From: Haliclystus octoradiatus
Taxonomy: Eukaryota > Cnidaria > Staurozoa > Stauromedusae > Haliclystidae
Direction of reading: 5' to 3'
Assembly (NCBI GenBank): GCA_916610825.1
Contig: OU744451.1
Location: 12,115,520 to 12,179,519 of the forward strand
Length of the DNA stretch: 64,000 bases
Shown here: in pieces, positions 1 through 15,200 of the stretch
Position numbering within the stretch: the first letter of the stretch is position 1
How the letters are laid out: every line of letters begins with the position of its first letter
Position numbers and translations under genes: made by a program
Notes under the pieces: generated by a model
The model's database searches: none
Seen by the model: the letters and a program-made list of their open reading frames with translations, nothing else
Told to the model about the DNA's origin: nothing

Positions 1-2689
1 AGAGGTTTAAATACAGAGATATTCAGGAAAATGTGATTTTAATTTTTTCTGTCTTTTTTACACCATTTTAAATTTTTTTTTTACTATAATAGCTACCTGC
101 GGCAGCTATTAATTAACAAAAAGTTGATCCGGCATATTTGATTTGTTATATTTCAATCATATTAGTTCATGGAACTTGTTTTAATGCTTATTCAGCTTAT
201 TGCAACATATTTTTCATACTAACATATCTTGGATATTCAAAATGGTGGATAGAATTTACTTTGACATCAGCATGCTATTTATTGGTTAATTAATAATACT
301 GATGGTAATGTTTTCAATATGGGTTTGAATTTGCTGGCAACTGTCTGGATTTTAGTTTTTATCAATATTGCTGTTTTAGGTTATTATTGTTACTTGCCTG
401 CTTATTTGTGATAGGATTATAATTAAGAGAATAGCATGTATGCAGCAGTAAATGACAAGTTTTCATAGTTTGGTGGGAATTAATAAATATTGAAATAATT
501 TGAAAGGAGGCAAATAAAGTCAATGATATAGCAGGACATGAAAAATTTCAAATGTTTAATACAATTTTCAAATCAGGTCAGGAACATTGCTGCAATAATT
601 TCAAGGATTTCATTTTTATCAAATAATATGAAATAAATTTACATTCATAAATTCAAGGATTTCATTTTTATTAAATAATATATACAATAAATTTACATTC
701 ATAAATTAAGAAGAGATTAAGGTACATTATATGATGTTAACATCCATACAGTCCATAGTGTAGTTGAATCCATGAATGTTACGCCGGATATATCAATTTT
801 CTACTCTTTCAACTAAATTTGGGCTTTTTGGCGTATTCTGGAATGCTGACTTGGCATGGCGTAATTTTGGCGTAAATATTTGGCGTTCCAAATTCAAGGA
901 TTCCACTATGGTATACAGTTATTAAATTGGAAACATATCAATAGTCAACAATCATGCGACTAAGCAGTACTATCTATCACATGACGACATTTGCAAAGAA
1001 TAGCCTATCCAATATATGAACATGATTTACAGAGACCTTCAGCTGATGAAAATGATGCTGATTTTTCTAAAGTTTCAAGAATAAATAGAGTTGATAATAA
1101 TATTGCCAAGGTAATCGTTTCTTCAATTTATATGTTGATTGCCAAGCTGAAACAAACAATAACAAGGCAATATTAAGAGGTTATTTATAGGTTATTTAAT
1201 TGGATAGATTGACTGAAAAAATGTGAATAGATTATTATTTGAAAGAAATATAAGTTTGCTTGCTTTCTTAAATAAATAAGTAAATAATAGGCCTAGACTA
1301 GTAATAGTAGTAGACTAATTTAGACAACAATTAGTAAACAATCTGCACTGCACTGAATGAACCCTCAGAAATGAAAATAGGTTCAACTAATCAACTCTCA
1401 AAAATGCATTTAGGTATTGGAATGATGATTGACATCATAACAAGGAGCAAGGCATGTCATGATCAGCAAGTCGAGAGAAAGAAGCCAAGCATGTCATCAT
1501 AAGCCTAGCTTATAATAGCCAAGATAAATCAAACAAACATACGCTTGAAAGCATGCATGGTATATACATGGTGATTTAAAATTACCTTCTATATCATGGG
1601 ACCAGGTCAATCTAATCTAATCTTCCTTTACCATCGATAAAATAGCTTGAGCTCTTATCTTATAATTTCTTGTAATATAAATGTGTAACATTTGAAAATC
1701 AAATGCACTCGATTTGGAAAATTGCTAACGCAAACGAGACTTTCAGTGGTACCATTTTAAATATGGCTTCCAATTTGTTCATGGTGCTTGAAAAATCTGA
1801 AATCTGCCCAGTCTTGGGACGGCTACCATCTTACTTAAGTCTTCAGTTCACGCCTGGAACGAATCTATGCGAGGCCACCCTAATGTAGATGGAATGTTGA
1901 TGATATATATATATATAATATATATACCCTATATATACTGTAATTGTTTTGATTGATAATGAAATGTTTGACAGACATTATTTAGCGATTCTATGAAAAG
2001 CAGTGATTAAAGGACATAAATTCAATGATTGAGATGGTAAGTGAAGTGAAACTGTGAAAACAAACCGTCTAAATTCAGAAATACAGTATACATTAAAATT
2101 AAAATTAAATGTTATTCAAAACATTCATCAGAGAGAGATTATAATATGAGCAGACCCATGTCATGTAATATTAGCATGCATGAAAGAATGCATTGTACGG
2201 TGCGTGAAAATATCCCAAAGCTTCAGTTTACTAAATGTGGTTTTAATAGTCTAGTGTCAAGGGTATCTATTACCAATAAGGTGAAACTCTTATTCTTCAT
2301 GTCAAACAATCATAGCCTATAATCTATCCAGGTGCAAACTATTGTCATGGTTGACAACGGCTGTTGTTGTTGGTTTTTGCATAACGTTTTTGATAGGTTA
2401 AGAGAAGGAGGGATGAGATGCTGGTTTAAATAACCGTCCACTTAGGGTACACATAGCCGTAATGTACATTAGGCTACATGTTAAATTAAATTGCAATAGG
2501 ATTAGTTATTTAAAATTTAACTATTAGGTAGGGGCCTAGGCCTACTGATTGATTTAGGATAATATATAAAAAAGAGGTAAACATGCAAAACTGTTACCAA
2601 TCGATGTCTGTAACTTGCATGCATGCTTTTTCAGGAAATACCCCTTAATTTATCACCTTTGATGTATTACAATTATATACGATGTTATG
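1..2689. other. Gene-free flank, AT-rich
   Basis: I recognise no gene here on either strand. This is downstream of the SMC6 stop codon. Open frames near 991-1176 and 1703-1888 have no recognisable domain and no clear splice context. The visible structure is a 52-bp tandem duplication at 600-706 and a short AT run near 1905-1930. Confidence 0.6.
600..706. repeat. Two-copy tandem repeat, unit about 52-54 bp
   Basis: Two adjacent copies start with TTCAAGGATTTCATTTTTAT at 600 and 652 and end with ACATTCATAAA. The second copy has a few extra bases around ATATACAATA. A shorter related string, ATTCAAGGATTCC, occurs near 891-903. Confidence 0.8.
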
Positions 2690-2885
2690 AATGTGGACGT
2701 ACTCCGTTGTAATTATCGCACTCGTATCTCTGACATGCTAAGTCAATTTGTTCCTTTCTTGGCTTTCTGTCAAAGATCAAATAACCTCCCATCAACTAAT
2801 GTTCACTCGTATAATTAAATTCAACCTATCTCCTTATCCTCCTCTGCTCTCCCATATTATTCCACAACCACATACCACCAATTGC
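2690..2885 (+). mobile_element. LINE fragment (C-terminal region)
   Basis: The stretch GTTGTAATTATCGCACTCGT followed by TCTCTGACATG and a downstream CTCCTCTGCTCTCCC match, with many changes, the C-terminal coding region of the better preserved LINE copy at 7580-7730. It is a truncated, frameshifted relic in plus orientation with no open frame of its own. Confidence 0.6.
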
Positions 2886-3265
2886 CTTCAGATTAATAAA
2901 AAAAAGTTTACAATTTGGTGATTTAGCAATCGACAAACAATAATCGGTAATTTCACAATTGGAACATCTCTAATACAGATACCTTGCTCACTATATGGAC
3001 TCAATGCCCACTATATATATATGGCCCCTATGGTATCGTTCATATCATTTTCTTTGTTTCGTTGCGTTGATTGAAAATGTTTTATTTGTAGGCATGGAAA
3101 GAAACAATACAAAAACTACAAACATTCAGTTTAAATTCAATTTTCTAACATAAACAAAAATAATTAGCGTAGTGTAGTATAGCATTTTTTATACAATGTA
3201 TGAGTGTCTGTCTGATTGGATGAAATGTAAGAAATATTATAAACATAATGTATTTGTTATTAAAT

Positions 3266-6208
3266 TTAACGTTCAGGATCACAAAGGCGAAATAATTTCA
3301 TATTGTCTTTGCCGGTTGCATCAACATGGCTAAATAGAAAAATGAAACAAAATTGAGGTTGTCTGTGCTGTAGGCTAACTCAGATATCTACTATATAAAC
3401 CTTCTTACTTTTGTCTTACTTTTGGATTATGAGATTATGAAAGGGACTTTTCATAAACGTTCAAATAAAAGTAAGCAAGGGAGGGAACATTGTTAGTTTT
3501 GCATTTATACTACATTAGTAATGAATATTTACATACACCTTTCCAATTCAATTTCTGAGATTTCAAATGAATTTCAGGCTCATAATCACTTGATAGTCTA
3601 CAGATTATAGAAAAGGAATGAGGACAGTACTCCTTTGTAATTAGCGCACTTGTATCTCTGACATGCCATGTCAACTTGCTTCTTTCTTTGCTTTCTGTCA
3701 AAGATCGAAGAACCTCCCAATGTGAACCAAAAGTTCTATGTGAACTTATCAGGTCCTGAATAAATGATGATGATAGGTAGATAGACAAATAGACAATCTG
3801 ATAATACATAAATAAATTATAAATAAGTTATAGCCTGACCTCATATCTTGCGGCGTCAGAAATATAAACTGGCGGTTGCTTTGCTGTGTGGCAATGTTCA
3901 TCAGTGTTTTAAGTGTGATCCTTCTATTTAGCATATCCTGCCAACAAGAAACAAGAGATACAAGTGATCCTGACATGCCATAATTCACAGAAAGGTGAAC
4001 TATCTGTTTAGAGTAATCCAACTATACTGTTAATATCTATGTTCTATCAAATTCAACTATTTCACTCGGGTTGATTTCACAACAAAACTTTTGACAGTGT
4101 TATAGACTAGTTTACACTGTATTCCATTTTCTGTGAAACATTTCATGCACTAAAAATCAATGAAATTCAACAAAACATGAAATGGGGTTACATAACAAAG
4201 AGGCTATATGGCTATATATACAAACAAATTATGGCTATATATTGATTATCACACACGTACCATGAAAACATCAAATTCGTCCAAGATGCGAAACGGTGAT
4301 TCCATGGCTTCCCATAATGCAGTGATGAAACACACGGTTGAAAACGATCTTTCACCACCAGATAGTGATTTTGTATTTTTATTTGAAGTGTCATTTTTCA
4401 TTTGCCCCGCTAGTTCAACACTAACCTGAAATAAAAGTTACAAATAATATCAAAATTAGAGTCATCAAAATGAATCAAATTTATTACAATCGAAATGTTT
4501 GATTATACTAACATAAAATCTTAACCATAATTTAAACCACTCATGCAGTATGTACATGCAACTTGTGTGTACAGACATTGTTTTTCTCAAGAAAGTTAAA
4601 ATACTTACAAACTACACAATTTGTATTGTTCTTATTTAAAATAATTTGGTAAGTTACTATTTACTATTCATAATAGAATTATTACTACCATAATAGAAAT
4701 GTTGTTAATTATCATTTCTGGATAAGATTACAAGGCCCAAGCAAACAATGCAACTTTGTCGTTTATACTCTGTCCGACTTTGACAAACAAAGTTGGATTG
4801 TTTCCCCACGCAGTCCAACATAGTTGGATGGTCGACTAGTCGAACGGACTGAAAAGATTTTGATACAGTTCAAAAACTTCGAAGCAAGCCGTACGGATTT
4901 TTGTGTCTGGAAATGTCTGGAATACTTCACGCGAGCGTAGACAGAATACTTTCCGATTGCATTGCATTTCTGGAATTTTTTATCATGTTGATTTAGAATT
5001 TGTCGATTGTTCTGAATCGAAAATACCAATAATCTGTAAACAATAAGGATATCAGAAACTTTCCGTTCAATATAGCTAAATACAAAAACTATAGCAATTG
5101 ATCATTTTAATTTAAAGCAGCAAAGTTAATTTTTCGCCTTCATTTTTTCATATTTGATAACATGTAGGATGTGAATAGTTTTTAATACTGCATTCAGGTC
5201 CAATTAATGCTTTAAAAAAAGTTGTATGCTGTTGGCTATAAAGTCGAATTGTCGTTTGCCCGCGCATCCAACAATGTTCGACTTTTACATACGACAAAGA
5301 AGTCGAACCAACAAACTTGGATCGTTTGCCTCGAGTGTCACACATAAAAACAAGGCTATCATTGCTATGGGATAGATTACATGCAGATTCAATTCTTTTC
5401 CTCGAGTTGGTTATTAACTTGATCAAATGGATCAAATTGGAACTTACATTTTGCCACAAATATTTATAATTCATTACTCTACCTACAATTAACCTAAACT
5501 ATCAAACTATATAAATATAATTAATTTGCAAATAATGACATTTTTATGTAGTCCTTGGCCAAAATAATCATTTTCTAGGATTTTAGTATCTTCCCTTTCA
5601 AAGATCAGAAAACACCATTGAATTTTTTGAGCATTGCACTATAAAATTATAATTCCGCTTTCAATACATTCATCCATTAATGATGTAAGGTTACTTCTAA
5701 TATTACGTTTAATGATGCTATCAAGAAAGTTTTGTTAAGATAATGTAATGCGACAGCAATTATAAATTTAGTAGTTGTAGATCAGGACATACAGTGTAGC
5801 CTATGCAATGATACAATGTTGGAATTTAGATGTTGTAATATCGTAAGATATTGATTGATAAACGATTACAACAACAGTATAACTTGAAGATGCTTCATTA
5901 ACGCGTGCTGAGGTACTCATATCAGACTCCATGTCTACAATTATCAATCTCTATTTATAGTCATGATGTCATGAAATCCCACATGTAACAGCGATATTTT
6001 AATTGATTTTACTTTTTATTTACTTAAAGCCAAAAGTTTAGCACCCTACCTCTGGTTCCAATGTCCGTTCTCCATGATTGATATGAAGATAACCATTGTA
6101 GCCACGCTGCGTCAACATCATTATAAAATTCGTTTTGGCTTTGACTGAAGTTAAAGCACGGATTTTTTTAAAACTGATTGCTCTGCGTTTCAGACCTGCT
6201 TTCAATCT
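3266..6208 (-). CDS. SMC6: SMC6 C-terminal ATPase half (exons 12-15)
   Basis: Four exons with consensus splice sites join without phase conflict. Exon 12 (53 codons) has the [19 protein letters not shown] block that precedes the ATPase lobe. Exon 13 (55 codons) has the ABC signature [13 protein letters not shown] and Walker B with catalytic Glu ([10 protein letters not shown]). Exon 14 (32 codons plus 2 bases) has [12 protein letters not shown], the D-loop/H-loop end of the head. Exon 15 has 20 codons, then TAA. The donor of exon 14 is weak (GTCAGG). All catalytic residues are present, which argues against a long-dead pseudogene. Confidence 0.9.
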
Positions 6209-9200
6209 CTATCAACAAAAAGAAAACAATTATATAGTTAATTTGAAAATAAAATTAACTAGCTTCTTCAGGACAAAACCGTTTTTCCTCAATATTGTTA
6301 AAAGAATGCATATAAATCACATAAAATATAATAATAGCAGATAAATAAATAATATTACATTATCAAACATATATAATTTTGTTGGTAGTCACAAGCGTTT
6401 GTTAATTGAGGGACTCAGCTCAGTCTGAAGCAATGAAGCATGCAGGACGTAGTATAATATGTTTTTCAGAATTTTGTTTTGATAGTATCCTAAATCGCAA
6501 ACTTGTAGGTGTAGTCAGCATAGACTTAAAAAAAGCGTTTGATACTGTAGATATTTATATACTTCTGTTGTGAGCTACGCTCCTAAATCCAAAAACACCA
6601 TGGAGTCATTCATTTCACATAAATCCAATCATCATAATCAATAATAATTCAAGACCATTTGAATCTTAAACGACTACATTTCTAAATATCTTTAACACAA
6701 AAGTCAACAAAACTATGCTATACGAGCACATCCGTTAGGAAGTTACATAATTCCAAGAAACTCTAAATGATTCTAAGAAACTATACAGTGAAACCAAATC
6801 GCTTGGGTGGCGACGACTTCCGTCCAATTCTTGTTAACTTACTTAAATTACTTATATTTAAATTGTCAACAATGTTCTCGTTATCCGTTGTTGGATCCAC
6901 AACAACTTCTTGATAAACTTGAATTATATGGAAGCAATGTAAATAGTATAAATTTCTTTAAATCTTATTTAACAGGTAGAAAGCAAATAGTTAATGTAAA
7001 TAACATAAATTCAGATATAGGTGTAATTAAACATGGTGTTCCCCAAGGGTCAATCCTTGGGCCGCTTCTCTTTTTAATTTATATAAACGACATTTGTGAT
7101 ATTGTAAAAAATTGTAAAATAAATCTTTATGCTGATGTCTCTCTTTTATATGTTACCAATAAAGATATAACAGAAATTGAAAAACAACTAACAAATGATT
7201 TATATAATATATATATACTTCGTTATGCTCAAATAAATTAAGTTTAAATGTATCTAAAACTAACTGTATGGCCATATGTTCCAAACCAAATCTAAAAAAG
7301 CAAAGCTCACAAAACTTGAATATAACTGTGAATAATGAGTATATTGATAATGGAACCCTTCTAAAATATCTAGGTGTGAAAATTGTTTCAGTGCCTCTCA
7401 TTGGATGACCATATCAATGCCATGACTAACAAGTTTATATACCCAAACACATAGCCTCCTTAGTTTATAATTCAATTGTTTTGCCTCATTTTGATTACTG
7501 TGCTGTCATGTGGGGTAATTGCAAACAGCAACATCTTGATCGCCTCCAGAGATTACGAAACAGAGGGATGAGAGCAGTTCTTCGTTGTGATTATCGCACT
7601 CCTGTCTCTGAGATGAGTAGTCGACTTGGTTGGCTCTCAATCAGAGACAGAATAACATCGCACTAACTAATGATCACCCATAAAATTAAATTTAATCTCG
7701 CTCCTCCTCTGCTCTCTAATTTTTTCAAATGTCCAAATACCACCAGCACTCGATCCCATTCCCATAATGACATCTACATCAAGTCGAGCCATCGCCATTC
7801 ATATCAATACGCTGCTGATCACAAATGGAATGATCTGCCGTCTGCAATGAAGGAAGTCTAAAAAAGGACCGGTTTTAAATGTCTCCTCAAGAACCATATG
7901 ATGAAATGATAAAACTTTATTTAAATAATTCTCTATTTTTTTTATTTTTGTAAATACTAAAATTTACCCCTTATCTTTGTTAATGTTTTATTTCCTACTT
8001 ATATATATATATGTATGTTGCAATGTATAGCCTAATCAGTCCATTGAAAAAAGTTATGTATAACTTAAAGGTTTCTGAATAAATGATGATGATGATGATA
8101 AAGCCACATTGTACCCAGCGGAGCACGTAAGAATTGCTAGTTGCTATATAATACTTCTAAAAATTAATCAAAATAAATATCATTCTTAAATAAAAATAAA
8201 AATTATGCAAATGTTATGTACAGCAAACTGCTATGTTCTATAAACTGAAGGGTTTATGAAACAAGGTGGTTTTGTAAATAAAAAGTCAGTTTTAAGCTTT
8301 TTATATATATAAGATATATCTATTTCTATAACAGTATTCAGAAACGCTCATAGTTATGGATTGAAATCATCGAGAACAAGTGCCCTGAATACACAAAGTA
8401 ATGTATTTTACAATTGCATTGTACAAACCTTGTCAGCCTACAAAAGTTTATCAATTCATTAGCAGTAGCTTCAAGATTATTTCTTGTGTCCTTGGCACTA
8501 GCGAGGAGTTCCTGGTGATATGACAATTCAGCTACTGCGGCAGCCAATTCCTGATCATGCTTGAGACATCTGGCTGCAAGATCATTCGCAAAAGAACTGT
8601 GAAAAAGATAAAGAAAATTATTACATAAATCCAGGGTCTGACAAAGTCTGGAAACACAGAATACTTGTGATTAACTTGTGATAGTAACACTGCCAAATAA
8701 CTAGAATTGAGGATCATATTCTACTCATGCATGTATTAATTAAATCGAGCAATGTCATCTATATACAAATAAATATCTGTGCGCCGTGCATGTGTGTATG
8801 TGTGTATGTATGTATGTATGTATGTATGTATGTATGTATGTATGTATGTATGTATGTATGTATGTATGTATGTATGTATGTGTTCTTTTCACGCATTTAT
8901 TAATCTATGAAATGTGACAAACTTTAGCTTAAAATGATCTCCGTAGTGAGCTGCGCTAATAATTTATCCTAGATTTTTATTGTATGAAGAGATATTAACG
9001 ATTATCTACAAAAAAGTAGGATATTTATAACGCCTGTGTCGTTCTTTTGTCAAGTAGGTGTCCCTTTCTTTGTTGTCATGGTGTTCCGACGATCGGCGCC
9101 GCTGCTATTGTTTTAATGCAAACATGTTTAGAATGACAAGGATGTATTAAGTAATTATATAAAGGCTCATGGGAATAATAAAATTGTAAAATTTCTATTT

Positions 9201-12200
9201 AAATATTTCGATATACTTGAGAAATTGATTGCATAACTATGGGAATCTATTTTATACAAGAAGGAAATTTTACAGGAATGCTTGTGTGTGAGCCTATTAT
9301 ATTAGCACGACAGGAGCAAGACGAGTTAAAACTCCGAACTCACTAATTCAAGAATGCGAGTTGTAAACAGGCACAAATGAGAATTTAGAGGAGGACTTAC
9401 AGAATCCAATTCAGATATGTTGAATTTGATTCGCCTATCATTATCCGATTTATCTCGGACAGCGATGAAATTATTTCTTGACGATAATGAAAAGAAGAAA
9501 TTGCAAGTATATCAAAGATATTATGAAATTCACTTTTAAGACACATGGTCCACTAATTTCTGTTATTAACATGATCAAACGATATCTTTTGTTAATTAAC
9601 AATGATTTACTGCTTCATATTATAAAAAAATAAGAAAAAGTTGCCGAATAGCGGATTTGAATTAACGACCCTGATATTGTGAGACCAGAGCAATAACCAA
9701 TGAGCCACTGTCTTACTTATTATTAAAGGCGCTTTGACTGACGTTATCAACAAACCTACTGCTTCGACAACGTATTATTGAACAAGGCCGGCACACGCAC
9801 GTGTAATTGAGAATCAAATTATATATATAATCTGAAAATATTATGATATGATAGTATATGAGCCTATATATTTTTGATCTTTGCAATCTCAGCAAGCAGG
9901 CCTGTGATTTTCATGGCAGTCTATCAAAATACTAAGAGTTCGTTGAAAATAAAATTTTATAAGAAAAAAAAGATGTGAAAAGTTGGCCTCATAGTGCTTC
10001 TTGTTATCAAATTTTCCAGAATAATAGCATCAACATTCTTTTAAAATGAAATAAAATTCTATAATAAATCGCTATACTAATTCGATATTGATATTATGTT
10101 ACATCTTGTTGTCAATATTTCTACGCGCTATGTATAATACATTACAGATGTCGAATGAAAGAAAAGACGATTATGAATAAATTAATTATTTTGATAGAAA
10201 AACGAAAACAACTCATTTTGCCAGATTCGTGATATGCATATTTATTCAGAATTTATTGAAACGGACGCGATTGTTTATAGAGTGGAAATGTTTAGTGCAG
10301 CTTCAAAGATATAAAATACCATAGCCGATGGTAGTATTTAAACGCTCATGTTATGATGTCTGATGAAAAGGATTTACTAATATAGAAAATGAATCTACTT
10401 TACCTTGCATTTGATTGCGATATGAACTGATCATTTTTGTCAGAATTATTTCGAATAAAAGACAATTTATATTTTATTCTTATCGGGCTTACATTCTCCT
10501 TCGATAAAATATGGTTGTTAAATTATTCTTGATTGGTGTATTAACTCAGAGAACCCGGTGTTATGTATTTAAATGTTGTTCGGAGATTATGCCGCTCGTA
10601 TAGTTTTTATTTGGATCTCATTTGGAAAATGGTAAGTTGTATTTTAATAAATATTGTTTGCTATGATCGATTATTTCATGCAACCTTTTTTGCTTTTTAT
10701 TTTTGTAACACAAGGTTTGTTACACTCATCCAAACTGTTTAACTATTTAAAAATGATTTTGAATTATGCTTTTCTGTTTTTAAAGTTGAAATCCATTTTT
10801 GAACGTTGAAAAATTATAATTATTATTATTTATCACAAATCATACGCTCAATTCAATTCAACTTTGTTGAATTTGATATACCTGAAATTAACTTTATTAA
10901 ATGTTGATCAACGATAATAACAAGACACCGCTATTTTTATTCTATTTTTATTTTTATTTTTATATCTCGAAACTGTAGTAACATACTGTGTCTTATTCTG
11001 ATAGCAAGTCAACAAAATGAAATTTTAATTTTAATCGATGCTTACAATTCCTTCGTTAATTATGGAAGCAAAATCTGAAAATAAAAGCCTGCCTGCTCAT
11101 AACCAAATGATTCATATTTTTATATTAAATAATAAATTATAGAAATACTTTATTGCAATGCCTTGATTGATTCTAAACTCTATAATTTTATACTGTAGAC
11201 AGATAATCTATTCGAACTTTGAATATTTTTCGAATTAGTCGAACGCCAACGTCATTTTGAAAATTCTTGCAAGTTAATTTGTTTTTATGCCCCGTGATAG
11301 ATTATTCATTTCAAAACAGATTGTTTGCTCAGTGTTCTCACAAGTTATATATCAAAATAGCCTTTTTAAAAGCGAAATGTTTTGTATCTCGATTTTGAGA
11401 AAAGTAATGAACGGCATTTTGTTTCATTAATAAATTAAATTAAGACCTAAAGTCTCTTTAATTTCATAGCGTTTGTGCCGAGCTATATGTATTGCTGATA
11501 TCAACACTACATGAAATAGGTCTACGTTTCTTTGATTTCAAAAAAATACTTTGTCTGACCTAGTTCTACTGGTAATTCAATGTAATTCAGTATTTCGTAT
11601 TGTTTTAATTATCATAAAACTGATTCAGTTTCAAGTTTCACTTGTTCAAACAATTTACACGCAGCTTTTAAATTCAAAGCAAAATATTTTTGTTCTGGAG
11701 ATTTCAATTTGAAGTCGATTTGGCTGCCCGCTAGATTATCGACCTATGAAATTTTTCAAAATCTCTGAATTTTTTAATGCAATGATATCAAATAAAATAT
11801 CAATTGAAGTATATTATTTTAAAACAACGTCATAGACCCATACTTTTCATACAACAAATTTGTTTCTGTACACGGTTATCTCGACACAAATGTTTGCATA
11901 ATTTCCCGACAACGGATTATCCGTATTATATCGCCAGTAAGACGTACATAAGTCGCGGACAGACACAGAAATATCGAAATATCGAAATATTGTGATATAT
12001 AAACAGACAGTATTATGTATATAAGTGATGCTCGAGGGTTATCCATGGGTATCCAGTAAATATATAAATTGCCATCATTAAGTCTCACAGTTAAAGAACA
12101 AGAAATAATGTACAATAAAATATTTTTGCCACATAAATGTGTAAATAATGTATCTCATATTCTTATTTGAATTCTGTAGACCTAGCATAGCGTAAATGTA

Positions 12201-15200
12201 TATAGATTTTACCGTTTTAATCATAGGTCCTCATATATCAATCAATAATCTTAGAATAATGTATTAAGTGACGTTATAGCCCCCAATGCATGTAGCTAAT
12301 ATGCCTGTAGGTTCTACAACACGCATCGTGTGTAACTGGTATTCTAGTACTTAAAATGGGTCAACCATAGATTAAGGGCTGCTTTGGTTTTGCTATGCAT
12401 TGCGGCAATACCTACCTAGTTTTGATTTCATTTATTCTATTTTCCAATAATTCTTTTTCTTCTATCAATAATTTCATTTCAGATAAGAAACCAGAATGCT
12501 CACCCTAAAATTGAAATCATGATAATATTATATAATCAATAATACATAATCAAAGCAACATCGAATTCATTTAAACTCAAGTTAAACTAATCCGATGACG
12601 AGCTTCTGGCTTCGGTGCTTGATTGGTGGGATATCTATTTACATGCTTCTATTTAGATATTTATATGCACAACTAATAAGCTTCAATCACATCTATATGC
12701 TTGATGTTCAATGCTTTATCTCTGCGTTAATAACATCTATATGCTTGATGTTAAATGCTTGCTATATACTTTCATCACATCTCTCAGCTGGTTCATGTGT
12801 TTAACTTCTACATGCTTGTTGTATATGCTGCTCTTGCTATGGCGAACCTGTCACTCTCCGACTTCTGCGTGGATCCTGATCCAACCAAACACCCGTCACA
12901 CTGATAATCAGTGAAAATTACACATAATGAATACATAATGAATACAAACCTGACCCCACTTACCAATTTGAGAAACCTAAATAAACCTAAATAACACAAT
13001 TATGGGAAGAGCAGGAGGGAATCAATTTAAGACAATAGCAACCAATAAACTTATAACGATATCACTCAAAACATTGAAGCATTGAAGCATAAGCATGTAC
13101 GTACCATAAAGCGCAGATAAATGCGAATGCGTTAGATAGCTGTCGATCCCTTCAAAGCATGACTAGAACACGAAACTAGGTATTCCGTAACAGCTACCCA
13201 ACTTCCGCAAAGTAAGCTAGAGCCTCGGACATTCACAGTATGATAATCACCTAATCTGGATAAACACGCTGAGACATTGTTAATGCTTACATCACTACTT
13301 TTTGGAATTGACAAGCTACCTTTCCCCTGGAGCTAAACTGCATCCCCTACAATCAACAGGGAAGAAGAATAACTCTGCAAATGCAACACATCGACTGTTT
13401 TTAACTTCGCCTAAATTAAGAAATGTAAGCTTTATATTATTGATGACTTCTAAGAAATGAATATGTAATCCCTAATCAAAGAAACAATGTCAATATGATC
13501 AAAACGAAGTATGAAAATGATAGGTTGGAAGCAAAACAATCGACCATATAGCTGCGCTATAACTTCAAAACCATTGTAACAGATAATAAACTCATAGTTA
13601 CCTGTTTGATTTTGAAATTGGCCTTCTCCTGCTTCAGTTGCGTCTCACAGTCAGATTGCTTGTTTGCTACTTCTAGCAATTCAGTTTCCAGAGCAGAGGA
13701 AGATGCCTTAAGAGAAGCAAACTCCTTCTGTAGAGATGATACCCTTGTCTGTAATACAAAAAAATGTCAGACTAGCTTGTCGAAACGTTGTCTAATTCAT
13801 AGTTAAACTCATCCGATGAGGAGCTCTGGGGTAGGTGCTTGGTTGGTGGGATATCTATTTACATGCTTGTTTGATTGTGTTGTTGGATATGTTTTCCAAT
13901 TGCTGAATCCTTTCTGCTGTGCTCTTCTATTCTTTGGTGTAGGTGACGCTTAGTGTATCCTACATAGCTTGAATTACACAAGCCACACTTGAAAGTCGTT
14001 TATTACAAAGGTTTTAGTTTGTCATCAAGCCATTCAGCCAAAGCACTGTTATAACTGTTAACTGAAGTTTTGTCATTAAATTGAATATTTCCATTTTGAT
14101 CCACTTTTTCCGGTAAATAAATACGGTGACCCCTTATTTTTATTTGTGATATAGATAGTACACACCATAGACATAATTCACAAAAAATTTGAAGAAGAAA
14201 TTATAGTTTTTATATGAGCATCTTGATGTAAAGTACTGAAAATAGGTGAACTCCCACGGGCGTCTCATTAGAAACAACCATGATTAGGTAGAGTCAAATT
14301 TGAAATATGCTATGTATTGATATCTGGTGGCCCCTCATTTTTATTTCATATTTTCAGACTTCTATACTTTAAGAATGTTTCCACCAAACGTCAACGATTT
14401 ATTATAGAATTGAAATTTGGCATTATGTGTAGCGAACCCCCTTAAGCTCGTCAGAGAAGTATTTTAATTGTGAATGTAATAATATCAAACATATTTTTAT
14501 CGATCTTAAGTATCCAGTTTCCTTTTTAAATTTTAATCTTAGTCGTTTTAGTTTTAATTATTTTAATAGTATTGACGATGTTAACATTTTAAAGAAACAA
14601 CCTGATGCTATAATTAAGTTGCCTTTTAAAGATCAGAGCGCAAGTAATATAGTGGAGAAGAGATATAAAATCTCTGTGTAATAAATAATGTTAACATTTT
14701 ATCTGTTTTTACCAGTCGAAAACTCAAAGACGACTTGAGGCATCGTGAAGTCAAACCTGAGCTTCTTTCGAAACATTGTGTAATCTATCATTTCAAGTGT
14801 GGCTTGTGTAATTCAAGCTATGTAGGATACGCTAAGCGTCATCTACACCAAAGAATAGAAGAGCACAGCACAAAGAGTTCAGCAATTGGGAAACATATCC
14901 AACAACACAATCAAACAATAGAGGACGTAATCGATGATTTTAAAGTTTTAAACATTGCAGCTCCAAATGGGACTGCCTCGTTTACCAAATGCTTTTCATT
15001 AGGGACTTACAACCAAACCTGAATGGTCAATCAGATTCAGTACGATCTAAATTATTTTGAGTCAATTTCTTATTATATTTTATCAAACAAAAATTTTGTT
15101 TTTTGTTTTCTGTTTTACAATTAGGTAACCTAGGAAGTTCAAGTCATAAATTAGAAATAAATTAATTATTTACAGTATAAAAATGAACTTAATCAAATAA

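Noticed and set aside
1703-1888. 61-codon plus-strand frame as a gene
   Set aside because: No domain, no splice context and no recognisable relative.
3749-4021. 90-codon minus-strand frame as a separate gene
   Set aside because: It is SMC6 exon 14 read into its flanking introns.
8790-8882. CRISPR or satellite array
   Set aside because: It is a simple four-base microsatellite with no spacers. No CRISPR-like structure exists in the window.
9640-9715. Functional tRNA gene
   Set aside because: Box A and B words are present, but acceptor and anticodon stems do not pair well. The same holds for the heads at 22740, 27670 and 36445.
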